Assembly: GCA_903837785.1 (NCBI GenBank) | Contig: CAILVY010000275.1 | Location: 1-41,299, forward strand | Origin: Candidatus Hydrogenedentota bacterium | Lineage (GTDB): Bacteria > Hydrogenedentota > Hydrogenedentia > Hydrogenedentales > CAILVY01 | DNA: 41,299 nucleotides | Direction: 5' to 3' | Part shown: positions 30,673 through 38,699 of the stretch, in pieces | How positions within the stretch are numbered: the stretch's first letter is position 1 | Layout: every line of letters begins with the position of its first letter | The notes under the pieces: model-generated | Told to the model about the DNA's origin: nothing | The model's database searches: none | Seen by the model: the letters and a program-made list of their open reading frames with translations, nothing else | Position numbers and translations under genes: made by a program

Positions 30673-32802
30673 ATGACACGGTTGAACGAACAGCAATTGG
30701 CGGCGGTGACGGCGCCGGAAGGGCCTGCCCTGGTTCTGGCGGGAGCCGGGAGCGGGAAGACCCGGGTCATTATCGAGCGGATGCTATGGCTGGTTCAGGA
30801 GCGCGGCGTCGATGCGCGCCATCTGCTGGCCTTGACGTTCACAAACAAGGCCGCGGGCGAAATGCGCGAGCGTTTCGCCCGGCGCCTGGGTATCGAACGG
30901 CCCGGCGCGTGGCTCGGCACCTTCCACGCCTTTGGCCTCTTCCTGTTGCGCCGGGACATGGACCGGCTGGGACGGCCCAAGACGTTCACGATCTTCGACG
31001 ATGCGGATCAGCTTTCCGTCATGAAGAAACAGATCAAGGATCTGCCGGAGCGCTTTGAGCGGGTATCGCCCCGGGAGGCGCTCTCCTGGCTCAGCCGCCT
31101 CAAACAGAGTGCCGACACCCCGCAGGGAAACACCCCGCCCGTCGACGAACTGGAAGAGACGTACCGCGAACTGTGGCCCCGCTATCACGAGGCCTTGAAA
31201 CGCGCGGGCGCCGTCGATTTCGACGATCTCCTCGTGCTGACGGTGCGGCTCCTGGAAGATCATCCTGAGGTTCGGGATCGCTATCAGCGCCGCTACCGCT
31301 ACGTGCACATCGACGAATATCAGGATACGAACCGGGCGCAATACCTCATCGCGCGCCGGCTCAGCGAAGCTCATGGCAACCTCTTCGCCGTCGGCGACGA
31401 GGACCAGAGCATTTACTCCTGGCGCGGCGCGGACATCAACAACATCCTCGATTTCGCCAAGGACTTCCCGGACGCGAAGGTCTATCGTCTCGAGCAGAAC
31501 TACCGCAGCACAAAACCCATCCTCGAGGCCGCGAATGCACTCGTCGCGAACAACCTGAACCGGCTCGGAAAAACGCTCTGGACCAGCGAACAGAGCGGCG
31601 AGCCGGTGCGTCTCTGCCTTGCGGAAGACGGCGAGGCCGAAGCCCAGTTCGTCGCCGAAGACATTGCGGAACGGGAACGCCCGCCCAGGGACGTCGCCAT
31701 CCTTTACCGGACGAACGGACAATCCCGGCTCATCGAAGAGGCCTTGCGCCGCAAAGGCATTCACTACGTCGTCATCGGCGGAACCAAGTTTTACAGCCGC
31801 AAGGAAGTGAAGGATATCCTCGCCTACCTCCGGCTGCTCGTGAATCCGAAGGACGACGAATCCGTGCGGCGGGTCCTCAATGTGCCCCCGCGGGGCATCG
31901 GCGGCGCCTCCCTCGACCGCATCGAAGAGTATGCTCAACTGCGCCAGTGCGCCCTGCTCGACGTGCTGCGGGACATCGAGACGGATACGAGCCTGCAAGG
32001 CCGCGCGCGCGAGGCCGCGGCGAAGTTCGTCCATCTCATCGACGACCTCGCGTTGCAGGCAAAGACGTCCGCCCTCACGCCGCTCCTCGAAGACCTGCTG
32101 GCCCGCATCGACTACCGGGCCTTTGTCGCCGCCAGCGATGAAAAGGACTCCCGGTCCCGGCTCGAGGTCGTGGACGAGTTCCTGGCCTCCTGCAAACAAC
32201 ACGATCAGGCGGGCGGCCAAGGCCTGACGGAATTCCTGCAGGAACGTGCCCTCATGACGGACGTGGACGACTGGAACCCCGACGAACCCGCGGCCACCCT
32301 GATGACCTGCCACGCGGCCAAGGGCCTTGAGTTCGCCCACGTCTACCTGATAGGGTTGGAAGAGGGACTGCTCCCCTTCGGAAGCGACTTCGACAGCGAT
32401 ACGGATCTGGAGGAGGAGCGCCGGCTCTGTTACGTCGCCATGACCCGCGCGCGACAGAGCCTGACGTTGTGTGCCGCGCGATCCCGGCTCCTTTACGGCA
32501 AGACGCGGGACGACCGCGAGGTGTCCCGATTCATCCGCGAGATCGGCCGGGACCGGCTGGTTCCCGCGCACCCGGGCGGACGCAAGGCCGCAAAACAGCG
32601 TCCCCAAGCGCCGGCCGCGGACCCCGGTCAACTGAAAATCGGCACCCGGGTGCGGCATGCCGCGTTCGGCACGGGCATTGTGCAGTTCACGAGCGGCACG
32701 GGCGACAAGCTGAAGGCGCGCGTCCGCTTTGACACGGGCAAGACGGCGATGATCATGGTTAAGATGGCGCCGCTCGAGATTGTGGAGGGAAAACACCGGT
32801 GA
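30673..32802 (+). CDS. pcrA: UvrD/PcrA-family ATP-dependent DNA helicase
   Basis: This 709-aa superfamily-1A helicase acts in repair and removes proteins from DNA, moving 3' to 5'. Motifs in order: Q motif LNEQQLAAV, Walker A AGAGSGKT, Ia LTFTNKAAGEM, II IDEYQDTN, III VGDEDQSIYSWRGA, IV NYRSTKPIL, V MTCHAAKGLEF, VI LCYVAMTRAR. The C-terminus (about 650-700, KIGTRVRHAAFGTGIVQF...VRFDTGKTAMIM) is the Tudor-like domain that binds RNA polymerase in PcrA. The ATG is preceded by GGGAG about 13 nt away, and TAGAAT at 30633-30638 is a possible -10. Its stop overlaps the pheA start. Confidence 0.95.
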   Translation: MTRLNEQQLAAVTAPEGPALVLAGAGSGKTRVIIERMLWLVQERGVDARHLLALTFTNKAAGEMRERFARRLGIERPGAWLGTFHAFGLFLLRRDMDRLGRPKTFTIFDDADQLSVMKKQIKDLPERFERVSPREALSWLSRLKQSADTPQGNTPPVDELEETYRELWPRYHEALKRAGAVDFDDLLVLTVRLLEDHPEVRDRYQRRYRYVHIDEYQDTNRAQYLIARRLSEAHGNLFAVGDEDQSIYSWRGADINNILDFAKDFPDAKVYRLEQNYRSTKPILEAANALVANNLNRLGKTLWTSEQSGEPVRLCLAEDGEAEAQFVAEDIAERERPPRDVAILYRTNGQSRLIEEALRRKGIHYVVIGGTKFYSRKEVKDILAYLRLLVNPKDDESVRRVLNVPPRGIGGASLDRIEEYAQLRQCALLDVLRDIETDTSLQGRAREAAAKFVHLIDDLALQAKTSALTPLLEDLLARIDYRAFVAASDEKDSRSRLEVVDEFLASCKQHDQAGGQGLTEFLQERALMTDVDDWNPDEPAATLMTCHAAKGLEFAHVYLIGLEEGLLPFGSDFDSDTDLEEERRLCYVAMTRARQSLTLCAARSRLLYGKTRDDREVSRFIREIGRDRLVPAHPGGRKAAKQRPQAPAADPGQLKIGTRVRHAAFGTGIVQFTSGTGDKLKARVRFDTGKTAMIMVKMAPLEIVEGKHR

Positions 32803-33875
32803 CACTCGAGGAACTGAGGAATCGAATCGATGCCCTGGACCGCGACATCCTCGCGGGACTCAACGAACGCGCCCGGCTCGCCCAGGAGATCGGAAAGCTC
32901 AAGCGCAACACGAACGCCCCCTTTTACGTCCCCGAACGCGAAAAAGCCGTCTTCGAAAAACTCACGGAACTCAATCACGGGCCCCTGCCGGCCGACGCCC
33001 TCCGTGCCATCTACCGCGAAATCATCAGCGCCATCCGCGCCCTCGAGAAAGACATCAGCGTCGCGTTCCTCGGGCCGCGCGACACCTTCAGCCACATGGC
33101 CGCGCTGCGCGTCTTCGGCGCCGCCGCCGATTATCGCCCCCTGCCCTCCTTCTCGGACATCTTCACGGAAGTCGAACGCGGCCGCATCGACTACGGCGTC
33201 GTTCCCGTCGAAAGCTCGATCGGCGGCTCTGTCAGCGAGACCCTGGATCGCTTCATCATCTCCGACCTCAAGGTGATTAACGAGGTGATGATTCACATCA
33301 CCCAGAATCTCCTCGCCAACTGCGCCCTCGAGGAAGTCCGGCGTGTCTACTCCAAGGACAACGCCCTGCTCCAATGCCGAAACTGGCTCCGCGCAAACCT
33401 GCCGGGCATCGAACTAATCGAAGTCTCCAGCACGGCCGAGGCCGCTCGCCGCGCCTCCGCCGAACCCGGCGCCGCCGCCATCGCCAGCAAACTGGCCGCC
33501 CAGACCTACAGCCTGAACCTGGTCGCCGAACGCATCGAGGACATGGCCCACAACTTCACCCGATTCCTCGTGGTCGGACGCCAAATGGTCCAACGCACCG
33601 GCGACGACAAGACCTCCGTCCTCATCGCACTCAAAGACCGGCCCGGCGCCCTCTACCACCTCCTCCTGCCCTTTGCCGACGCCGGCATCAACCTCACCCG
33701 CATCGAGTCGCGGCCCTCGCAGCAGAAGCCCTGGGAATACGTGTTCTTCATCGACCTCATCGGCCATTTTGAAGAAGAACACATCAAGCGCGTGCTCGAT
33801 ACCGTGGCGGAACGCTCCGTCACCTTTAAGGTCCTGGGCTCCTATCCCCGGGCCACCCTCCAAGGCGACGAATAA
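32799..33875 (+). CDS. pheA: Bifunctional chorismate mutase/prephenate dehydratase
   Basis: This 358-aa enzyme converts chorismate to prephenate and then to phenylpyruvate for phenylalanine synthesis. Domains are AroQ mutase (about 1-90: LEELRNRIDALDRDILAGLN...AQEIGKLK), dehydratase (about 90-270: FLGPRDTFSHMAAL, GVVPVESSIGGSVSETLD, HNFTRFLVVG) and an ACT feedback domain (about 278-358: RPGALYHLLLPFADAGINLT, IESRP). The ACT domain GAL...ESRP elements indicate allosteric control by Phe. The GTG start overlaps the helicase stop (GTGA), so it is translationally coupled to a DNA repair gene. A strong terminator follows. Confidence 0.95.
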   Translation: MTLEELRNRIDALDRDILAGLNERARLAQEIGKLKRNTNAPFYVPEREKAVFEKLTELNHGPLPADALRAIYREIISAIRALEKDISVAFLGPRDTFSHMAALRVFGAAADYRPLPSFSDIFTEVERGRIDYGVVPVESSIGGSVSETLDRFIISDLKVINEVMIHITQNLLANCALEEVRRVYSKDNALLQCRNWLRANLPGIELIEVSSTAEAARRASAEPGAAAIASKLAAQTYSLNLVAERIEDMAHNFTRFLVVGRQMVQRTGDDKTSVLIALKDRPGALYHLLLPFADAGINLTRIESRPSQQKPWEYVFFIDLIGHFEEEHIKRVLDTVAERSVTFKVLGSYPRATLQGDE

Positions 33876-33879
33876 ACAC

Positions 33880-33930
33880 AAATCGCGCTCTCCGGCCGAA
33901 AAGCCAAGGAAAGCGCGATTTGTCTTTTTC
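33880..33930. terminator. Strong terminator shared by pheA and the 32-aa peptide gene
   Basis: AAATCGCGCT (33880-33889) and AGCGCGATTT (33912-33921) form a perfect 10-bp stem with further inner pairing. On the plus strand GTCTTTTTC follows; on the minus strand GTGTTTATT follows. It lies 4 nt after the pheA stop and 18 nt after the stop of the peptide gene on the opposite strand. Confidence 0.85.
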
Positions 33931-33947
33931 GAACGCTAAGGTCCGAA

Positions 33948-34046
33948 CTAGGGGCGATCGCCGAAGATGCCCGCCAGCGCGTCCACGAGCAGGTCAAGCA
34001 CGAAATCAATCAAGTCCCAAACCAATACGTTCCACAACCCATCCAT
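33948..34046 (-). CDS. 32-aa acidic amphipathic peptide gene
   Basis: A complete miniature gene. It has an ATG with AAAAGGAGG 6 nt upstream, 32 codons and TAG. It also has a strong promoter (34192-34220), a folded leader of about 140 nt and a terminator 18 nt downstream. The peptide begins MDGLWNVLVWDLIDFVLDLL and ends DALAGIFGDRP. It is mostly Leu/Val/Ile/Trp/Phe with six Asp and one Arg (net about -5). The acidic residues recur at positions 11, 14, 18 and 22, consistent with one amphipathic or membrane-lying helix. Known type I toxins of this size are usually cationic, so this differs. No homologue is recognised. Function could be membrane-associated signalling, regulatory peptide or toxin; unknown. 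Confidence 0.6.
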   Translation of the reverse strand: MDGLWNVLVWDLIDFVLDLLVDALAGIFGDRP

Positions 34047-34185
34047 CTTCTTCCTCCTTTTCCGTTTTTGTCTATGGAACCACGGTTCCCATACCGTCGC
34101 CGATGAAGCCACCCGCTTCCCTTATCCCCGGCTTCGGCACATTACAGCACTTCCCAGACGGTCTCACTCTTTACAACCATGCTAA
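34047..34185 (-). promoter_or_regulatory. Leader RNA of the 32-aa peptide gene
   Basis: The leader contains two probable hairpins. GCCG-AAGCC pairs with GGCTT-C-AT-CGGC (about 34095-34140). GGAACC-AC-GGTTCC (34076-34089) is extended by TATG/CATA with one bulge. The long leader for a 32-codon frame suggests regulation at RNA level, or that the RNA itself is the functional product. Confidence 0.45.
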
Positions 34186-34191
34186 TACCAG

Positions 34192-34220
34192 ATAATACCA
34201 GTTCTCACACTTCGAGTCAA
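34192..34220 (-). promoter_or_regulatory. Near-consensus promoter of the 32-aa peptide gene
   Basis: On the minus strand TTGACT (34215-34220), exactly 17 nt, then TATTAT (34192-34197), with TG at 34199-34200 giving an extended -10. TGGTATTA is repeated just downstream. The rest of 34221-34420 is less GC-rich than the genes and shows no gene. Confidence 0.8.
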
Positions 34221-34420
34221 CCTTTTTCAGCCTCCCGGCGCCCACCAACAAGATCCCCTCGCAGACTCCTTCACCCGAGACCACAAGGCTAAGCTCCTCC
34301 CAGAGCATGATATACAAACGCATACCTACCGGTCCATATGCCAAAATCATGAAGTAATGTCGATGTGGGTCCACTCCCCGCCGCGCTACAACAAATACGG
34401 CGCTGCAAGGACTCACAAAG

Positions 34421-34461
34421 CGAAACCGCCCGCATCGCACGAAACGAGGCGGGCGGTTTCG
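34421..34461 (-). terminator. Terminator of the metallopeptidase-like gene
   Basis: CGAAACCGCCCGC (34421-34433) and GCGGGCGGTTTCG (34449-34461) form a perfect 13-bp stem 13 nt after the stop. The T-run that follows on the minus strand is short (CTTTGTG). Confidence 0.7.
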
Positions 34462-34473
34462 GAAACGCCAATA

Positions 34474-36612
34474 CTACTCGCCCGGCCGTCTCCGCAGGCG
34501 CAACATCGTCACGAGTCCCACGCACATGAACACGGCCACCAATGCGGCCAGCCAGCCCGGCGCCGCCGCAGGCAGGGAGGAAGGCGGCTCCGACCCATCC
34601 AGGAAGGGATTCAACGCCGCGATGACGTAATCCTGTTTCGTCAGGCCGGCCGTGGCCGTGTTGTTGTATTCCTGCAGATTCGTAAATGCGTCAAAGTCCG
34701 GATTGCCTGCCGCCGAGAAGGGTTCACCGGCCGCCTTCCCCGGCGCACCGGCCGCCCGGTAGGTGCCCGCAAGACCCAATCCCGCCGCCGCGCCCTGCAT
34801 CTCGGAACTCAGGGACAATAACGCTGCCAGCGCGTTCTCGTAGGGTTGAAGACCTGCCGCGGTGTACACGGCCTCGGCCCGCAGCGTGGCAAGGTTCGCC
34901 TCGAAATCACAGCGGACCTGCCCTTGCAGGGCGATGCCGCCTCGGCAGAGCACCTGCCCCAATACCGCCACCTCCCAACTGTCCGGTATGCCGGAGCTGT
35001 CAAAATCCGAGGTCGTCCAGTCGAGCCCAAGCGAGAAGGCGACATTCAGGAATGCATACAGGGCCGCACCCTCCGCATCGAAGTTCGGACACATGCCCAG
35101 CGTGCACACCTCGCCTTCGCCCTCGCCCTCACCTTCGCCCTCACCCTCACCTTCGCCTTCGCCTTCACCCTCGCCTTCACCCTCGCCCTCGCACGCACAG
35201 TCGAATTGCAGGCTGAATCCCGTTACCGAGCCCGTCTCTATCACGTCGCTGGTGTCTACCAGCAAATTCCAGGTCCCATAGCTGTTGTGGCCGTTCAAGA
35301 GCGAGAGATCGCTCTGCGGGCGGAAGCATCCGGTGAACGGCGCCGTCCCGGTGTCAATGGGCGTGCCCGAACTCTGGTCAAAGACCGTGTTGCTGTAGTT
35401 CGACCCGTAACCGCCGGCCCCCATGGCGAGCGGAATGATGACCCCGGTCGGAGATTGAAGTGAAAGGCTCAGGTCCATGTCATACGGATAGATCAGGCTG
35501 ACCTTGACGTTGAGGTCCCGAATCGTCTTCGGCTGCCAGATCGTGAGAGGAACCTGCGCGGTCGTGAAGTAGTCAATCGCGCGCGGGACGTTGGCGCTGA
35601 CGAATTCGGCACACGGATTCGTGGTGCCCGAGATCTTGTCATAGCCGATGTCCGCAAGGCCGCCCAGGTCCACCTCCGCATATTGACGGCGCTGCGCACC
35701 GAAATAGATCGCGTGTTCCATCACCGCCCCGCCCACGATGTTGTCCGTGTCCCAATGGCTCATGCTGCTGCCGCTCTGCCAGGAAGACGGCGCATAAAGG
35801 CCGGGCGCGACGCTCTGCCCGTAACGGGTGAAGGCCTCGAAGGCATCGAACGCCACATTGTTGCTCGTGAGGTCGGCCGCCGTGCCGCGGAACGTCGGCG
35901 AGTCCCCGCTGTAAAGGTGGAACATCCCCGTGCGCCGCGCCGCGAAGAGGTCCACCATCCCGTAGACATGCGCCCCAATCAGGCTGCCGCCGCTGCTGTT
36001 GGTCAGCGAAATAAACCCGAGCCCATGCGTCATTTCGTGCAGGAGCACCGAGGCGAAGTCCACCTGCGATCCCGTCGGCGCCGCAGTCGTCAGATTCCAG
36101 TTGTACCCGAAATCCACCGTCATGCTGATTTCCTCAACACCGGCGTACGACTTCACCCCCGTCTTGAGCCGCTCCATGGCGCTGCCCCGTTGAAAGGACG
36201 GGCTGCCGCTGTAGTACGTTCCCGCGGTCGCCAGCGGGCCCGACCCATCGGTCTGCGACGGCGCCACCACCACATCGAGCGTCCCCACTTCATGGAGGAT
36301 GCCTGCGATATAGCCAAGGGTCTCCTTGAGCCGTGCCTTCGCATTCGCGCCCGTCGTCGCGTCGTTCGCAAAGCCCTGGTGTGTGTTGTTGCGCACGTCC
36401 ATGTAAAACAGCCGGAACGTGATGCCGCTGTACGTCACCGTCTCATCCGGGTTGTTGTCGGGCATGGTCTTCTCAGCCGAGGTGTCGACCATCTTCACCA
36501 CGTCCCCATCGGGCGCATAGAAGACAACCTTCTCCGCATGCGCGGAGCCCGCCAGTCCGGCCAGTACCAGCAGACTGAAGAGAAGGAGGGAAATCGGGCG
36601 ATACTGCAACAT
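34474..36612 (-). CDS. Surface metallopeptidase-like protein with P-type domain, (EG)n linker and C-terminal anchor
   Basis: This is a 712-aa exported protein. It has a signal peptide (1-26), then a catalytic-type domain (about 28-335) with the zinc motif HEMTHGLGF (His192, Glu193, His196) and a downstream SMSHWDTDN (His286), a candidate third ligand. Residues about 345-470 resemble the P/Homo-B domain of proprotein convertases (LTIWQPKTIRDLNVKVSLIY...GTWNLLVDTSD). Residues 475-501 are a pure Glu-Gly dipeptide repeat. A Cys-rich helical region with a calcium-loop-like FDSSGIPDSWEVAV follows. The end is Pro/Ala then LAALVAVFMCVGLVTMLRLRRRPGE: one helix plus a basic tail, a sorting-signal-like anchor. 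GGGAGG lies 7 nt before the ATG. Probably a cell-surface protease; proteolysis is inferred. Confidence 0.8.
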   Translation of the reverse strand: MLQYRPISLLLFSLLVLAGLAGSAHAEKVVFYAPDGDVVKMVDTSAEKTMPDNNPDETVTYSGITFRLFYMDVRNNTHQGFANDATTGANAKARLKETLGYIAGILHEVGTLDVVVAPSQTDGSGPLATAGTYYSGSPSFQRGSAMERLKTGVKSYAGVEEISMTVDFGYNWNLTTAAPTGSQVDFASVLLHEMTHGLGFISLTNSSGGSLIGAHVYGMVDLFAARRTGMFHLYSGDSPTFRGTAADLTSNNVAFDAFEAFTRYGQSVAPGLYAPSSWQSGSSMSHWDTDNIVGGAVMEHAIYFGAQRRQYAEVDLGGLADIGYDKISGTTNPCAEFVSANVPRAIDYFTTAQVPLTIWQPKTIRDLNVKVSLIYPYDMDLSLSLQSPTGVIIPLAMGAGGYGSNYSNTVFDQSSGTPIDTGTAPFTGCFRPQSDLSLLNGHNSYGTWNLLVDTSDVIETGSVTGFSLQFDCACEGEGEGEGEGEGEGEGEGEGEGEGEGEVCTLGMCPNFDAEGAALYAFLNVAFSLGLDWTTSDFDSSGIPDSWEVAVLGQVLCRGGIALQGQVRCDFEANLATLRAEAVYTAAGLQPYENALAALLSLSSEMQGAAAGLGLAGTYRAAGAPGKAAGEPFSAAGNPDFDAFTNLQEYNNTATAGLTKQDYVIAALNPFLDGSEPPSSLPAAAPGWLAALVAVFMCVGLVTMLRLRRRPGE
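35110..35190 (-). repeat. Hexanucleotide tract encoding (Glu-Gly)13-Glu
   Basis: A run of 27 codons alternating GAG/GAA with GGC/GGT. Synonymous variation among units shows it is maintained at protein level but could still change length by slippage in steps of 6 bp, keeping the frame. Confidence 0.9.
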
Positions 36613-36642
36613 AAAGAAACCTCCCAGCGTTCGAGCACAAGA

Positions 36643-36658
36643 GTGGACCCCCGTCCAC
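36643..36658 (-). promoter_or_regulatory. Hairpin in the metallopeptidase-like gene leader
   Basis: GTGGAC-CCCC-GTCCAC, a perfect 6-bp stem with 4-nt loop, 30 nt before the start codon in a leader of about 93 nt. Confidence 0.45.
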
Positions 36659-36711
36659 GATTACGATTGCCACAGCCAGAGGATCAGTGCCTGCTTCAGT
36701 CACTCACAAAT

Positions 36712-36740
36712 ATTCTAGGCCAAGCCGCCGGTCTGGTCAA
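36712..36740 (-). promoter_or_regulatory. Promoter of the metallopeptidase-like gene
   Basis: Minus strand TTGACC (36735-36740), 17-nt spacer, TAGAAT (36712-36717); start point near 36705. Confidence 0.75.
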
Positions 36741-36815
36741 CACTTTTTGTGTAATGGGCACAGCATCCGGCCCGGCGCGCCACCGCCGATGCCCCCCCGA
36801 TGCGGCGCGGCCGGG

Positions 36816-38495
36816 TCACGGCGCCATGGCCGGGGGCATGTCCTCGGGAAGGACCGGCTCCGGCACCACATTGCCCTCAATCCGTATCCAGGCCTTGTCC
36901 ACGTCCAGCTTGGGATTGCGCCACATCAGATCCTGGGTGATATCCTGGGCGTAAATGGGGCTCGTCATGGCATAGACATCGATATCCCCCAGGCCTTGTT
37001 CAAGACTCTTGGGAGAGCCGATCACGCGCACACGATACACGCTGTATTGCTTCGGATGCCGAAGAAAGGAAAGCGCGATCGACTTCTTCAAGATGGGCAC
37101 TGTGCGGATGGGATGCCCGTTCTCCAGCACTTGCAGCTTCTTCCCCTTGGCGTTCTTCACCGCCACGAGAAAGCGCGTGTCCACGTCCAGCGGGACCACC
37201 CCGCCGATCCCGACATCCACCTTGTTGTCGTTCAGGACGTCCGCCGTAAAACTGACCACGGGCCCGTCCTCATCGCAGGTGACGTACGTCCGGCCCATCC
37301 GCAGCCCTTCCAGCAGGGCCGGCGCCGACAGCTCCCGCGCGAAGACCCGGGTCACCGGCCGGCCCATCCGCGCCTTCGGGCTCGACGTGTTGCTCCCGCC
37401 AATGGCGCACGCCATCAGCCCCTGATTCAATTCCAGGTCGTAGAAATACGACGCCTGCGCGTTGGCCGACAGCTGCGCCAAATCGGAGCGGGCCGCCGCC
37501 TGCGCGATCGAATACAGCAGCCGCCCATCCTTGCGCGCCTTCAAATCCTCCCCCAACTGCTCGAGGGTCATCGGAGGCATGTCCCGCCAGCTCCGGCACC
37601 ACGCCTCGACCGCATTCACATAACTCAACCCCCATTGCCAGGGCGCGCTCGGCAGGCAGGGATGCGCAATCGCAAAAATCCCCCCCTGCGCCTGAACCCG
37701 GATGCATTCGCCCTGTGCCGCGGCCACCGTCGTGGGCGCATCCAGCGCTGTCCGCGGCCCATAAACCAGCGCCACCCCCCTGTCATCCGTTCCCCATTCC
37801 AGCGCCGGCAGCAGCACCAGCTTGTCCGAGTGATACTCCGGATCCTGAAGCGACGCCACGCTGTTGCGGTCCGTAATCGCCAGAAAATCCAGCCCCGCCC
37901 GCCGCGCCCGCTTTATCAGTTGCTTCACGCCCTCCCGGCCGCCGCCGTGCCGTGAATGCGCGTGCAGCTCCCCGCTGTACCACCCCGCCGCCTTCTTCAG
38001 CGCCCGGGTGTCCAGCGCCAGTTGCCGCCGCCCGGGAACCTCCGCGGCATTGTACGGATCCGTCCCGCTCGCAATCTCCACCCGGTCGATGGCCAAGTCC
38101 CCGTCCGCATCAAAGTCCCGTATCGTCAACGCGCCGCTGCTCCCCTCCAGCAACTGCAGCGCAATCCCCGTGCTCTTGCCCGCCTGGACCCCCGCATCTT
38201 TCACTTCAACCAGGACCGGAACCCCTGAATCATATATATAAACATATATCCTATACTCCCCTGCCGCCGCCGTCTGTTCCGCGTGTCCCGCCTGCACCTC
38301 CATCGAGAGCGAATCCCCCTCTCCGAGGCGGATCAAATCCACCCGGCCGTCCAGGGCTTTCCCCAGAACATTCTTCAAAGTAACGGTAATATGACCCGAT
38401 GCACCCGCCGAATCCGCCCCAGCCGCCGACACCATGCAAAATTGCGCGATCAGAAACAGTACTGTGAAAGTTCCAGTCCACGCCAATCGCTTCAT
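36816..38495 (-). CDS. Secreted PHP-domain (CehA/McbA-like) metallohydrolase
   Basis: This 559-aa exported protein has a signal peptide (1-29). A beta-rich N-terminal domain includes a calcium-loop-like DFDADGDLAIDRVE (127-140). A PHP-type domain follows with GELHAHSRHGGG (175-186, first metal His pair), FLAITDRNSVAS (where many members have DHN), LLPALEWGTD and IFAIAHPCLP. The CehA/McbA group hydrolyses phosphoester- or carbamate-like substrates; here the substrate is unknown. A beta-sandwich and a Pro-rich tail end the protein. AAGGGA lies about 9 nt before the ATG. Codons 81-90 use AGG, ATA, ATA and TCA, rare for this GC-rich sequence. Two inverted repeats upstream look like operators. Confidence 0.8.
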   Translation of the reverse strand: MKRLAWTGTFTVLFLIAQFCMVSAAGADSAGASGHITVTLKNVLGKALDGRVDLIRLGEGDSLSMEVQAGHAEQTAAAGEYRIYVYIYDSGVPVLVEVKDAGVQAGKSTGIALQLLEGSSGALTIRDFDADGDLAIDRVEIASGTDPYNAAEVPGRRQLALDTRALKKAAGWYSGELHAHSRHGGGREGVKQLIKRARRAGLDFLAITDRNSVASLQDPEYHSDKLVLLPALEWGTDDRGVALVYGPRTALDAPTTVAAAQGECIRVQAQGGIFAIAHPCLPSAPWQWGLSYVNAVEAWCRSWRDMPPMTLEQLGEDLKARKDGRLLYSIAQAAARSDLAQLSANAQASYFYDLELNQGLMACAIGGSNTSSPKARMGRPVTRVFARELSAPALLEGLRMGRTYVTCDEDGPVVSFTADVLNDNKVDVGIGGVVPLDVDTRFLVAVKNAKGKKLQVLENGHPIRTVPILKKSIALSFLRHPKQYSVYRVRVIGSPKSLEQGLGDIDVYAMTSPIYAQDITQDLMWRNPKLDVDKAWIRIEGNVVPEPVLPEDMPPAMAP

Positions 38496-38515
38496 GGCGA
38501 ATTTCCCTTCATCAA

Positions 38516-38533
38516 GTGCGGAAAATTCCGCAC
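38516..38533 (-). promoter_or_regulatory. Perfect inverted repeat next to the PHP gene start
   Basis: GTGCGGAA-AA-TTCCGCAC, 8-bp arms, 20 nt upstream of the ATG. It could be a DNA operator or an RNA hairpin next to the ribosome site. Confidence 0.55.
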
Positions 38534-38544
38534 CTCCTGTTTGG

Positions 38545-38565
38545 GCAACTAGTTATTGTAGTTGC
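38545..38565. promoter_or_regulatory. Operator-like inverted repeat in the divergent PHP/gntR gap
   Basis: GCAACTA-GTTATTG-TAGTTGC, perfect 7-bp arms. A third palindrome, CTAGG-C-CCTAG, is at 38602-38612. TTGACG on the minus strand at 38575-38580 could be a -35, but no good -10 lies at 16-18 nt. The gap is AT-richer than the surroundings. Confidence 0.5.
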
Positions 38566-38670
38566 TATTCTGAGCGTCAAGGCTGTATACTACGCCCAAC
38601 ACTAGGCCCTAGGCACATGCGGCGCTAGTCATACAGGGTCTGGTTTAACATAAGTGTCATGGGTGGTCCG

Positions 38671-38699
38671 TTTCAATTCAAGATAAGGTACTGTATATA
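38671..38699 (+). promoter_or_regulatory. Promoter of the GntR-family gene
   Basis: TTTCAA (38671-38676), 17-nt spacer, TATATA (38694-38699). The start point near 38706 lies after the ATG at 38702, so translation should begin at 38744. Confidence 0.55.

Noticed and set aside
30784..32805. 673-codon open frame on the minus strand
   Set aside because: Antisense to the PcrA helicase, which has all motifs in order.
35108..35192. Short tandem repeat considered as a CRISPR array
   Set aside because: It is a 6-bp coding repeat inside a gene, without spacers.
35683..37955. Two 420-codon open frames on the plus strand
   Set aside because: Antisense to the metallopeptidase-like and PHP genes; Arg/His/Pro-rich without domains.
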